Assembly (NCBI GenBank): GCA_001898335.1
Contig: MKTS01000009.1
Coordinates: 434,001-498,000, forward strand
Direction of reading: 5' to 3'
DNA length: 64,000 nucleotides
Origin: Mucilaginibacter sp. 44-25
GTDB lineage: Bacteria; Bacteroidota; Bacteroidia; Sphingobacteriales; Sphingobacteriaceae
Part shown: one piece after another, positions 1-7,436 of the stretch
Layout: each line of letters starts with the position of its first letter
How positions within the stretch are numbered: position 1 is the stretch's first letter
The notes under the pieces: model-generated
Databases searched by the model: none
Told to the model about the DNA's origin: nothing
What the model saw: only the letters and a program-made list of their open reading frames with translations
Program-made: the position numbers and the translations under genes

Positions 1-447
1 GAAATACTGTTCTTCCTGACCGTACCCTTCGCCTGTATATTTATTTATGCCTGCTTACATTATTATGTAAAGTGGCAAATGCCCCCAACTGTAGCTAAGG
101 GTATATCTATCGTACTGATGTTTGTGTCTTTGATACTGCTTGCCGTATATCACAACAGATTATATACTGCCGTAACCTTCGCGCTACTGCCGGTGGTGTT
201 GTTATTTACATTTAAAAAGCAATGGCTGTCCAAATTTTATCTGGCTTATATAGTTTCGCTGTTGCCATTTTACATAGTAAACGGTTTACTTACCTCCATA
301 CCGGTAGTATTGTATAATAACGCGCAGAACATGGCCATAAGGGTAACAACTATACCATTTGAAGATCACTTCTACAGCATGGCACTCTTACTAATGAACA
401 TCGCTTTCTACGAGTACTATAAAAATCGCAAGCCATTAGCCGCATGA
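1..447 (+). CDS. Lycopene cyclase domain protein, 5' end outside the window
   Basis: The frame is open from base 1 and ends at 447, so this is the C-terminal 148 residues of a longer gene. It is an integral membrane protein with about four hydrophobic helices. Near its end the segment IPFEDHFYSMALLLMNIAFYE matches the signature of the heterodimeric/CrtYcd-type lycopene cyclases (IPxEDxFY followed by LLLMN). These enzymes cyclise the ends of lycopene to give beta-carotene in the inner membrane. A carotenoid role fits the CrtZ hydroxylase at 3460-3894 and the ECF sigma factor next door, a class often found beside Bacteroidota carotenoid genes. The first ATG inside the window (79) is not the likely start because family homology continues upstream. 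Confidence 0.85.
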   Translation, partial: EILFFLTVPFACIFIYACLHYYVKWQMPPTVAKGISIVLMFVSLILLAVYHNRLYTAVTFALLPVVLLFTFKKQWLSKFYLAYIVSLLPFYIVNGLLTSIPVVLYNNAQNMAIRVTTIPFEDHFYSMALLLMNIAFYEYYKNRKPLAA

Positions 448-680
448 CCGATCTGCCTGTTTTTACACGATCTCAACTGGCGCTGCGTAACGGGCAGGAT
501 AAACCACAGATATGGGTGGCCTACCAGGGCATCATATATGATGTTACCGAAAGCCGGTTATGGCGTAATGGCAAACATTACGAACATTGGGCCGGCCAGG
601 ACCTTACCGAAGAACTGGCTGATGCGCCACATACTGCCGGCGTTTTTGAAAAATTTGTGGCTGTGGGTAAGTTGGGTTAA
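444..680 (+). CDS. Cytochrome b5-like heme-binding domain protein
   Basis: A 78-residue soluble protein whose ATG overlaps the stop of the lycopene cyclase gene (ATGA), so the two are translationally coupled. It has the compact bacterial cytochrome b5 pattern: an aromatic-rich strand reading WVAYQGIIYDVTES, then W, then HYEHWAGQDLT, and a final APH motif before the end. In this family the histidines around HWAG and APH are the expected heme ligands. No signal peptide or membrane anchor is visible. A cytosolic electron-carrier role, perhaps for a membrane oxygenase of the carotenoid pathway such as CrtZ, is inferred from position only; it could equally bind a non-heme ligand. Confidence 0.8.
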   Translation: MTDLPVFTRSQLALRNGQDKPQIWVAYQGIIYDVTESRLWRNGKHYEHWAGQDLTEELADAPHTAGVFEKFVAVGKLG

Positions 681-689
681 TGAAAAAAC

Positions 690-721
690 GAGAGAGGCCA
701 GTTTTACAACTGGCCTCTCTC
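690..721 (-). terminator. Rho-independent terminator of the ECF sigma gene
   Basis: A perfect 14-bp stem (690-703 with 708-721) closes a TTAC loop. On the minus strand it is followed by a run of six T (683-688 on the plus strand), so it mainly ends the sigma factor transcript. It also lies just after the b5-like gene stop and may serve that transcript too. Confidence 0.85.
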
Positions 722-748
722 TATATATATATTGAGTTTAGTATCTAA

Positions 749-1288
749 TTATTCGTTTTCCGCATATATTGGTTTCGCAACACCGTTATCATACGCTTTC
801 AAATTCTTTTTAAGCAATTTACGGGCTACGTGGATACGGGTTTTAACTGTGCCGATAGGGATATCCAAATGATCGGCGATCTCGTGATACTTGTGTCCTT
901 CAAAATACATAGTGAAAGGCACATAATAATCTGATGGTAAACGGTCTAAAGCACGTTTAATATCATCCATCACAAATTTTGCCTCGCCTTGGTTCTTGGT
1001 TGAACTAAACACCAGGTTTGGTGAAGATATTTCATCGCTTTTGGTTACAAAAGTGCTCATTTTAACAAAACGGCGATAGTTGTTGATGAAAGTGTTTTTC
1101 ATGATGGTATATAACCAACCTTTCAAATTAGTGCCTTCCTTAAATTTATTATAGTAAGTAATGGCTTTCAACATTGTATCCTGAACAAGGTCGTTTGCAT
1201 CGTCGGCGTCATGAGTAAAGTGTAAGGCATATGACCTTAATGAACTTGCTTGACGTAATACCAGGGTGTTAAACTCAATCTTTGTCAT
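749..1288 (-). CDS. ECF-type RNA polymerase sigma factor
   Basis: A 179-residue sigma-70 family protein with only regions 2 and 4, the ECF layout. Region 2 contains DLVQDTMLKAI and the aromatic WLYTIMKNTFINNYRR segment. Region 4 has the helix-turn-helix LDIPIGTVKTRIHVARK. It would direct RNA polymerase to a small promoter set. No anti-sigma gene adjoins it. ECF factors of this size commonly sit beside carotenoid genes in Bacteroidota, and here a lycopene cyclase gene converges on it. Control of pigment or light/oxidative-stress genes is therefore plausible but inferred. The start follows 272 bp of non-coding DNA (1289-1560) in which I see no other gene. Confidence 0.9.
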   Translation of the reverse strand: MTKIEFNTLVLRQASSLRSYALHFTHDADDANDLVQDTMLKAITYYNKFKEGTNLKGWLYTIMKNTFINNYRRFVKMSTFVTKSDEISSPNLVFSSTKNQGEAKFVMDDIKRALDRLPSDYYVPFTMYFEGHKYHEIADHLDIPIGTVKTRIHVARKLLKKNLKAYDNGVAKPIYAENE

Positions 1289-1560
1289 TCTGTTAATGTT
1301 TTGTATTGCTATTTATACAAACACAATACCATGAATGAAAAGTTGATGAAATTACTTAGCTACACGCGGCTTATTATTAAGCTTAAGTAAACAATTCCCT
1401 TTCTTAATTTAGCAGTTCAAAACACTGTTTAAAAGCAACTTACACTATTCTGACAATAATTGCTTAGTTGAGATTGCCAATTAGGCATATAGGAAAGACA
1501 CGCTGATATTAAGTTTTTGTAAACCGCCGCTAACTGCACAAAATAAAGTACACTATCCCG

Positions 1561-2580
1561 TTAGCGTATGATATTTACCTCACGTTGTAGCGAAACGCCA
1601 AATTTATCATACACACTGTCTATAATTTGCGACGAAAAGTTGTAGATCTCTTCACCGGTAGCGCCGCCGTGGTTTACTAAAACCAATGCCTGGTTCTTCC
1701 AGGTACCTGTATGCCCTACCTGTTTTCCTTTCCAGCCGCATTGTTCAATTAACCAGCCGGCAGCCAATTTTACCATACCCTCGCCTACCGGGTAATTTAC
1801 CACATCAGGATGTTTCTGTTGTATGGCCTCAAATTCTTGTCGGGATATCACAGGATTTTTGAAGAAGCTGCCTGCATTACCTATGGTGGATGGATCGGGC
1901 AGTTTAGATACGCGTATGTGTGATACCACTTGCGATACATCTTTAATAGTCGGCTTTTCTATATTCCGATTAGCCAGTTCCTGCTCAATGGCACCATATT
2001 TTAAATTTAGGTGGGGATTGAGTGATAATTTAAACTTTACCAGGGTGATGATAAACTGCCCGGCAAGTTCTGCCTTAAACACGCTTTCGCGATAACCAAA
2101 CTTACAATCGTCTTTGGTAAATGTATGGAATTGCCCGGTAGCTATTTCGAAAGCATGGCAGCTTTCAAATACATCTTTTAACTCCACACCATAGGCGCCG
2201 ATGTTTTGCACAGGCGAAGCACCTACCGAACCTGGGATAAGGCTCAGGTTTTCCATACCGGCAAAGCCATGAGCAACGCAGTAATTAACCAGATCGTTCC
2301 AAATCTCGCCTGCACCGGCCTCAATATGTACATCATCGTGGCTGATGCGATGTTCAATACCTCGGATGTTCAGGCGGATAACCAACCCGTCAAAATCCTT
2401 CACCAAAAGCATGTTGCTGCCGCCGCCCATTACAAGGCGCTGCACTTTGTGCCACTGCGGGTCGGCAAAAAGCTCCACGAGGTCTGCCTCATGGTTGATC
2501 TCCGCGAAGTAACGGGCATTTACATCAATACCAAAAGTGTTAAAGTTTTTAAGGGATACGTTTTCCTGTATTTGCAGCAT
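1561..2580 (-). CDS. murB: UDP-N-acetylenolpyruvoylglucosamine reductase
   Basis: MurB is the cytosolic FAD enzyme that uses NADPH to reduce the enolpyruvyl group to UDP-MurNAc, the second committed step of peptidoglycan synthesis. The 339 residues match the longer E. coli-like type I form. The FAD-binding segment GGGSNMLL is at 52-59, the substrate-binding GYRES at 162-166 (Arg164), the catalytic serine in GSFFKNP at 237-243 (Ser238), and the conserved glutamate near the C terminus (QREVNI, Glu334). One small variant is GASPVQNIGAYG where GAAPVQNIGAYG is common. It is transcribed alone, divergent from the zinc-ribbon gene. Confidence 0.97.
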   Translation of the reverse strand: MLQIQENVSLKNFNTFGIDVNARYFAEINHEADLVELFADPQWHKVQRLVMGGGSNMLLVKDFDGLVIRLNIRGIEHRISHDDVHIEAGAGEIWNDLVNYCVAHGFAGMENLSLIPGSVGASPVQNIGAYGVELKDVFESCHAFEIATGQFHTFTKDDCKFGYRESVFKAELAGQFIITLVKFKLSLNPHLNLKYGAIEQELANRNIEKPTIKDVSQVVSHIRVSKLPDPSTIGNAGSFFKNPVISRQEFEAIQQKHPDVVNYPVGEGMVKLAAGWLIEQCGWKGKQVGHTGTWKNQALVLVNHGGATGEEIYNFSSQIIDSVYDKFGVSLQREVNIIR

Positions 2581-2653
2581 GCGGGCGAATTTCGGGAAAA
2601 TTATTAGAAGTTGTTTTATTAGATTCGGGCTTGCTTATTATTAAAATACTTTA

Positions 2654-3445
2654 ATGATTTCATTTAACAGGATCAGGGTTATTGATCATAATATCGTTAT
2701 CGATAAGAAAAATATATTTTCAAAACGTTCAGCAAATATAAAAGGAGTCATTGAACTGAAAGAGACGATTCCAATTATCAACGTTTTTGAAGGTAAGGAG
2801 ATCATACGCTCATACGTTATCGAACCTTTATCTTCAAACTACGACCTTAAAGGGCAGTTTTTACATTTTTCAATTTCAGTCCAGGAAAATGATGCAGTTA
2901 TGATTGATGGAATTATATCAAACAGAAATGATTCCCATTTAGATTGGACTGATGAAAACTATGAAGCGGTAAGATTTCAACCTTTTTTTCTTAAATCTTC
3001 AGAATATCAAAACAAGCAACTTATTGGCAAAGGCTTGTTTGAAAGAGGATTACATTATCCCGGTACCATAACACCGGGGGGTGTTAGAAATATCTGCATT
3101 TGCGATTTCTGTAAAAAGAGTTTTACTCTACAACACATTCATTCTGGATTTTCAGAGTTACAATATTTTTACTCATTAAATAGCCAACATTCCCTCTTAG
3201 TCAAGTATGGCGAAATAGAAAATCTACCCGTGCAACTACAGGAGTCTATTGATGAAAAATCTTTAAAAGAGTTGGAAACTACTTTATCCGATTTTTCAAA
3301 TGAAGGTTATAGGTATTATAACTCCCTTAATTGCCCACATTGCGCTAAACCATTTATTAATTTTGAGGAAAATAAACATATTAGGCCTGGAGAATACTAT
3401 GCTAATAAGTTTATAAACAAAGAATTTTTGCACTATACTAAGTAA
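2654..3445 (+). CDS. Hypothetical zinc-ribbon protein, AT-rich
   Basis: I do not recognise this 263-residue protein. It has no signal peptide or membrane helix. Two cysteine knuckles, CICDFCKKSF near residue 150 and CPHCAKPF near residue 225, are spaced like a split zinc ribbon around an aromatic-rich helix (GFSELQYFYSL). The N-terminal half is predicted to be beta-rich. The gene is visibly richer in A and T than murB or crtZ on either side, which may mark recent acquisition. It ends 14 bp before the converging crtZ stop. Nucleic-acid binding is possible, but nothing beyond metal binding can be supported. Confidence 0.6.
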   Translation: MISFNRIRVIDHNIVIDKKNIFSKRSANIKGVIELKETIPIINVFEGKEIIRSYVIEPLSSNYDLKGQFLHFSISVQENDAVMIDGIISNRNDSHLDWTDENYEAVRFQPFFLKSSEYQNKQLIGKGLFERGLHYPGTITPGGVRNICICDFCKKSFTLQHIHSGFSELQYFYSLNSQHSLLVKYGEIENLPVQLQESIDEKSLKELETTLSDFSNEGYRYYNSLNCPHCAKPFINFEENKHIRPGEYYANKFINKEFLHYTK

Positions 3446-3459
3446 TGCTTACTTCACAA

Positions 3460-3894
3460 TTACTTAAACCACTTCCTACTCGCCACGAGCAAACCAAACT
3501 CTTCCGATGGGTGTTTTTCAGTTGATTTATGGTGTATCTTATGCGCCCTGCGGATGCCCAACAGGTAGCGGTTATTGCTTTTAAAGGCTTTAAACCGGTT
3601 ATGGATAAACCAGTCGTGGAAAATGAAATAAATGATGCCGTAGATGCTTATACCTGCTCCTATCCAAAAGCGGTAATCTAAACTGATATGCCCGGCCCAC
3701 ATCAGCCATAAAGCCAATGCCGCAAAGCCAATGCTGAAAAGGTCGTTCAACTCAAACCAGCCATGGCGTTGCTGGTGATGCGTTTTATGGATAAACCAAA
3801 GCGGCCCATGGAACAAGTATTTGTGCATAGCCCATGAAAGTAGTTCCATTACAGCTATGGTTAATAATAATATACCGATGTTAAGTAATACCAT
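3460..3894 (-). CDS. crtZ: Beta-carotene hydroxylase, fatty-acid hydroxylase superfamily
   Basis: A 144-residue membrane protein that should hydroxylate the beta-ionone rings of beta-carotene to give zeaxanthin, using a di-iron centre. All the histidine clusters of the family are present: HKYLFH (24-29), HKTHH (36-40), HDWFIH (93-98) and HKIHH (118-122), set between hydrophobic segments. The start codon abuts the stop of the thioredoxin-like gene upstream (3895) with no gap, so they are probably cotranscribed. The lycopene cyclase fragment 3 kb away would supply its substrate. CrtZ is preferred over a sterol desaturase because of the short length and exact histidine spacing. Confidence 0.88.
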   Translation of the reverse strand: MVLLNIGILLLTIAVMELLSWAMHKYLFHGPLWFIHKTHHQQRHGWFELNDLFSIGFAALALWLMWAGHISLDYRFWIGAGISIYGIIYFIFHDWFIHNRFKAFKSNNRYLLGIRRAHKIHHKSTEKHPSEEFGLLVASRKWFK

Positions 3895-4533
3895 TTAATT
3901 TTTAGCTAATGCCGGCCTTATTACATTTTCAATTTCGGCCACTGCGGCATCATGATTACCATCATAACCGGTTTTATTGAATATAAGTTTGCCTTGTTTG
4001 TTAAAAACAACGACGGTGGGATAGCCACCAAAACCAAATATATTGTCGGCGCACTTTAAGGGGTCAGAAGGGTTCAACCCATGTACGTTGGTTCCTTGCA
4101 ATTCAAGCTTAGCATCACATCCAGGCAGAAAGTAAACCGGCAAACTAAAACTACTAAGCGTACTGAAGTACTCATACTGGTCGGTATACTTTTTTAGCGA
4201 TGGATCTTTGGCAATAAATTTTTTCACCAGTTCCCTATCTGTACGGCTGATAGTAATAAAGCAAAAATTCTTGTTACCCTTGTATTTAGCGTAAAGATCA
4301 TGCAGCATTTTCATTTCAAAAAAACATGGAGGGCAAGGAATAAACCAATTGTCTATAAACAGCACTTTACCTTTAGCCAGTTCTTTAAGTTTTACCACCT
4401 TACCGTTTATATCAAGTAACTCAATATCGGGCGCAGAATCCAGGGGAGCTTTTTTGGGGCCGTATACTTGGGCACTAACAAAACGGAGCCCAAACAGCAT
4501 GAGCATTAAAACAAAAACGCTGAGCTTTTTCAT
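3895..4533 (-). CDS. Secreted TlpA-like thioredoxin-fold protein
   Basis: A 212-residue protein with an N-terminal signal peptide (hydrophobic stretch ending at VSAQ, about residue 22) followed by an AhpC-TSA/thioredoxin fold. The redox motif WFIPCPPC places the two cysteines at 67 and 70. The conserved cis-proline region GGYPTVVVFNKQGK lies near 170-185. It should act in the periplasm as a thiol-disulfide oxidoreductase. Its substrate is unknown; TlpA relatives often serve cytochrome maturation, but no such genes are nearby. It is directly upstream of crtZ with zero spacing. Confidence 0.85.
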   Translation of the reverse strand: MKKLSVFVLMLMLFGLRFVSAQVYGPKKAPLDSAPDIELLDINGKVVKLKELAKGKVLFIDNWFIPCPPCFFEMKMLHDLYAKYKGNKNFCFITISRTDRELVKKFIAKDPSLKKYTDQYEYFSTLSSFSLPVYFLPGCDAKLELQGTNVHGLNPSDPLKCADNIFGFGGYPTVVVFNKQGKLIFNKTGYDGNHDAAVAEIENVIRPALAKN

Positions 4534-4720
4534 GAGGGATAATTATATCTGATATAAAGTTATAGAAAAACAGGTAGCTGTAATAATGTAATACACCCGA
4601 ACATGAGGCGTCCGATTCCGAACAATCAAGTAGTAAATTTATATACTAAATTATTGATAAACAGATAATTAATATATTGGCACAGGCTTTATCATAATAT
4701 CAGTATTATCGCTTACAGCT

Positions 4721-6860
4721 ATGATCAAAAACTATTTTAAGATTGCCTGGCGCAATTTATGGAAAAACAAAGTGTTTTCCTTTATCAACATTGTTGGCCT
4801 TGCTACCGGCATGTGCGGCGCCATTTTGATATAAAAGCATCATAGCTACAGGGCTTGATGTTGATCCGGAGTTTTTAAGCATGTTCAGTTTCCCGATGAT
4901 CAACGGGAACAAGCGAGCCCTTAATGATCAGAAAAGCATCGTTTTAACTTCAAGCCTGGCTAAGCGAATATTTGGCGATGAAGATCCTGCTGATAAAATG
5001 CTGCGGATAAATGATAAAGACAATTACAAGGTAGCAGGCGTTGTTAAGGACCCTCCGGCAAACACGCAATTTCAATTTGATTACCTGGTATCAATAGTAC
5101 CTCTGGTAGGTACTTCCGAAGCAAATAACTGGAGTAATAGCAGTTTTAATACCTATGTACAGCTACAGCCCGGTACCAATGTTGATGCTTTTGATAAAAA
5201 GATAATGGGTATGATTACCCAGCATGATCCGAATCTTAAATTCGGCATATTCTTACATCCATCAAAAAAGTGGCACCTTAACTCCAGGTTTGAAAATGGT
5301 GTTGCTGTTGGCGGCGCTATAGAAACCGTGCGGCTATTATTAGGCATAGCTGTATTGATATTATTGATCGCCTGTATCAACTTCATGAACCTTACCACAG
5401 CCCAAAGCGAAAAGCGCGGTAAAGAAGTGGGCGTACGCAAGGTGATAGGTGCGGGCAGGTTATCAATCATCAAACAGTTCTTAACAGAATCCATATTGGT
5501 TACGGCCATTGCCGGATTGATAGGAATTTCTTTAGTGCAATTGGCATTACCTTACTTTCAGGAATTAACAGGTGCCAAGATCTTTATTAATTATAGCGAC
5601 CCATATTTGTGGCTTGCGGGCTTAGCGTTCATATTATTAACCGGTTTAGTTGCCGGCAGTTATCCGGCCTTTTACTTATCATCATTCAGGCCGGTTAAAG
5701 TGCTTAAAGGTTTGTTTAAAAGCCAGGCCCAGGTCATTAATCCGCGTAAGTTTTTAGTGGTTACTCAATTTACGGTGGCTATTGTCTTAATTATCGCAAC
5801 TGTTATCATTTATCAGCAGATCAACTATGTTCAAAGTAGAGATACTGGCTATGTGCGAAACAACCTGATAGAGCATCCGATAAACGGAACGATAAATAAG
5901 AATTTTGAAGCTTTAAAAAACGACCTGATCAATAGTGGTACTGCTGTAGCAGTAAGCAAAACAAGTATGCCGGTAACGCTTGATGCCAGTAACGGCACAG
6001 GTTTTAATTGGGGCGATATGGACCCGGCTCACAAAAACTTAAATTTTACCAGGTTTGGTACCACAGGTGATTTTGTTAAAACTTTTGGCTTTAAACTGGT
6101 TGCCGGTCGGGATATCGACTTTAATAAATATCCATCCGATTCAAGCGCGGTAATGATGAACGAAGCGGCCTTAAAGGTAATGGGCTTAAAAGACCCGATA
6201 GGGCAAACTATATTAAGCGGTACAAACAAATTAACCATTGTGGGCGTGGTTAAAGATTTCATTGTCGGTTCTCCATCTCAGGATATTAATCCTATGTTGG
6301 TTTTTGGCACAAAAAACTGGTCAAACTCTTTAACATTTAGGCTCAATCCTCACAAATCGGTTTCAGCAAGCCTTAAACAAGCGGAAGCGATATTTAAAAA
6401 GTACAATCCGGCATATCCGTTCCAGTATCATTTTGTAGACCAGGCCTATGCTGAAAAATTTAAGAGCGAAGAACGTACGGGTAAAATTGCCTTCACATTC
6501 TCCTGCTTAACCATCATCATATCGTGCCTTGGCTTATTCGGACTTGCTGCCTATATGGCCGAAAGCCGAGCCAAAGAAATAGGCATCCGTAAAGTATTAG
6601 GCGCGGGGGTAGCCAACTTGATGCAGTTGCTAACGAGTGATTTTGTGGCACTTGTGTTGGTATCCGTAGTTATTGCAGCGCCAATCGGCTGGTGGTTTAT
6701 GAACAAATGGCTGCAGGATTTTAATTACCGCATTCAGATCAGCTGGACCATCTTCCTATATTCCGGATTGGCAGCTGTTATTATAGCAGTGATAACCGTG
6801 AGTTACCAGGCTGCAAAAGCAGCGTTGGCAAATCCGATAAAAAGCATCAAGACAGAATAG
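4721..6860 (+). pseudogene. MacB/FtsX-type ABC transporter permease, disrupted
   Basis: The true start appears to be the ATG at 4721, giving the usual N terminus (MIKNYFKIAWRNLWKNK, then the first membrane helix), but that frame stops at 4832-4834. The family sequence resumes in another frame at about 4836 (SIIATGLDVDPEFLSMF) and runs to 6860, including two FtsX domains with the repeated KRGKEVGVRKVIGAG-like signature and the ANPIKSIKTE end. The stretch between the first helix and the first periplasmic segment, normally several tens of residues, is missing. The gene therefore looks inactivated by a frame-changing deletion. A shortened 659-residue protein from the ATG at 4881 would lack the first membrane helix. 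No ATPase gene adjoins it. Confidence 0.8.
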
Positions 6861-6869
6861 GAGAATTTT

Positions 6870-6907
6870 GTTGAAATGTTGTAAGGTTGAAAAGTTGGAA
6901 CATTAAC
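6870..6907 (+). repeat. Left octamer-repeat tract flanking the four-helix-bundle gene
   Basis: Four consecutive degenerate 8-bp units of the form GTTGnAAn followed by ATTAAC. Read on the plus strand it matches, at about 30 of 38 positions, the minus-strand reading of the tract at 7330-7367. The two therefore form an imperfect inverted repeat around the four-helix-bundle gene. Confidence 0.7.
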
Positions 6908-6911
6908 TTGT

Positions 6912-7301
6912 TTAGTTATTTATTTTTTTATCATGTTCAAACTTTTTTAGGTAATCTATTAAAGATTTTGTTTTAGAAGAGAACTCTATGCTTTTGGCAT
7001 AGAGTTCTTGGTATATCTGGTCGTCAAGTTTTCCTGCTTTGTTGAGGATAACTAACTTATTTCTAAACTCTCCTGACGAACCTTTGGCGTAAGCCAAATA
7101 TCGTATGAAGTCCGGATTGTTGTTGTACTCAAAACCTTCAGCAATGTTATCAGACATCGAACAAGCAGCTCGTCTTATCTGGTCTTTCATGCCCTAGTCT
7201 GACTTTAATGGTTCAGAATCACAGAGCAAGTAAATATCAACAGCAATGGAAACGGCTATCTTCCAGATATCCAGATCTTCAAACCTACCGAACTTGCTCA
7301 A
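6912..7301 (-). pseudogene. Four-helix-bundle (23S rRNA IVP-like) protein with in-frame stop
   Basis: From the ATG at 7190 the frame gives 92 residues with the family core SDNIAEGFE and the helical C-terminal half ending YLKKFEHDKK. Family members are usually about 120 residues. The missing first helix is present in the same frame upstream (KFGRFEDLDIWKIAVSIAV) from a TTG at 7299-7301, but a TAG at 7194-7196 interrupts it just before GMKDQIRRA. It is either a pseudogene or a truncated product lacking helix one. The family was first noticed in intervening sequences of 23S rRNA genes; its molecular role is unknown. Octamer-repeat tracts border it on both sides. Confidence 0.75.
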
Positions 7302-7314
7302 AACTTCACAACCT

Positions 7315-7436
7315 TAAAATCATCATCAAATTAACATTACAACTTTGCAACGTTATAACATTCCAACACTTATATAAAATCATCATCAAATTAACATTAC
7401 AACTTTGCAACGTTATAACATTCCAACACTTATATA
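7315..7436. repeat. 60-bp perfect tandem duplication, with octamer repeats
   Basis: Bases 7315-7376 recur exactly at 7375-7436, two copies with a 60-bp period and no mismatch. Each copy contains, on the minus strand, degenerate 8-bp units GTTGnAAn (7330-7367 and 7390-7427) that mirror the tract at 6870-6907. The second copy runs into the last two codons and stop of lpd. The identity of the copies suggests a recent duplication by slippage or unequal recombination. Confidence 0.95.

Noticed and set aside
7315..7436. CRISPR array
   Set aside because: Only two copies with no spacers between them; this is a tandem duplication.
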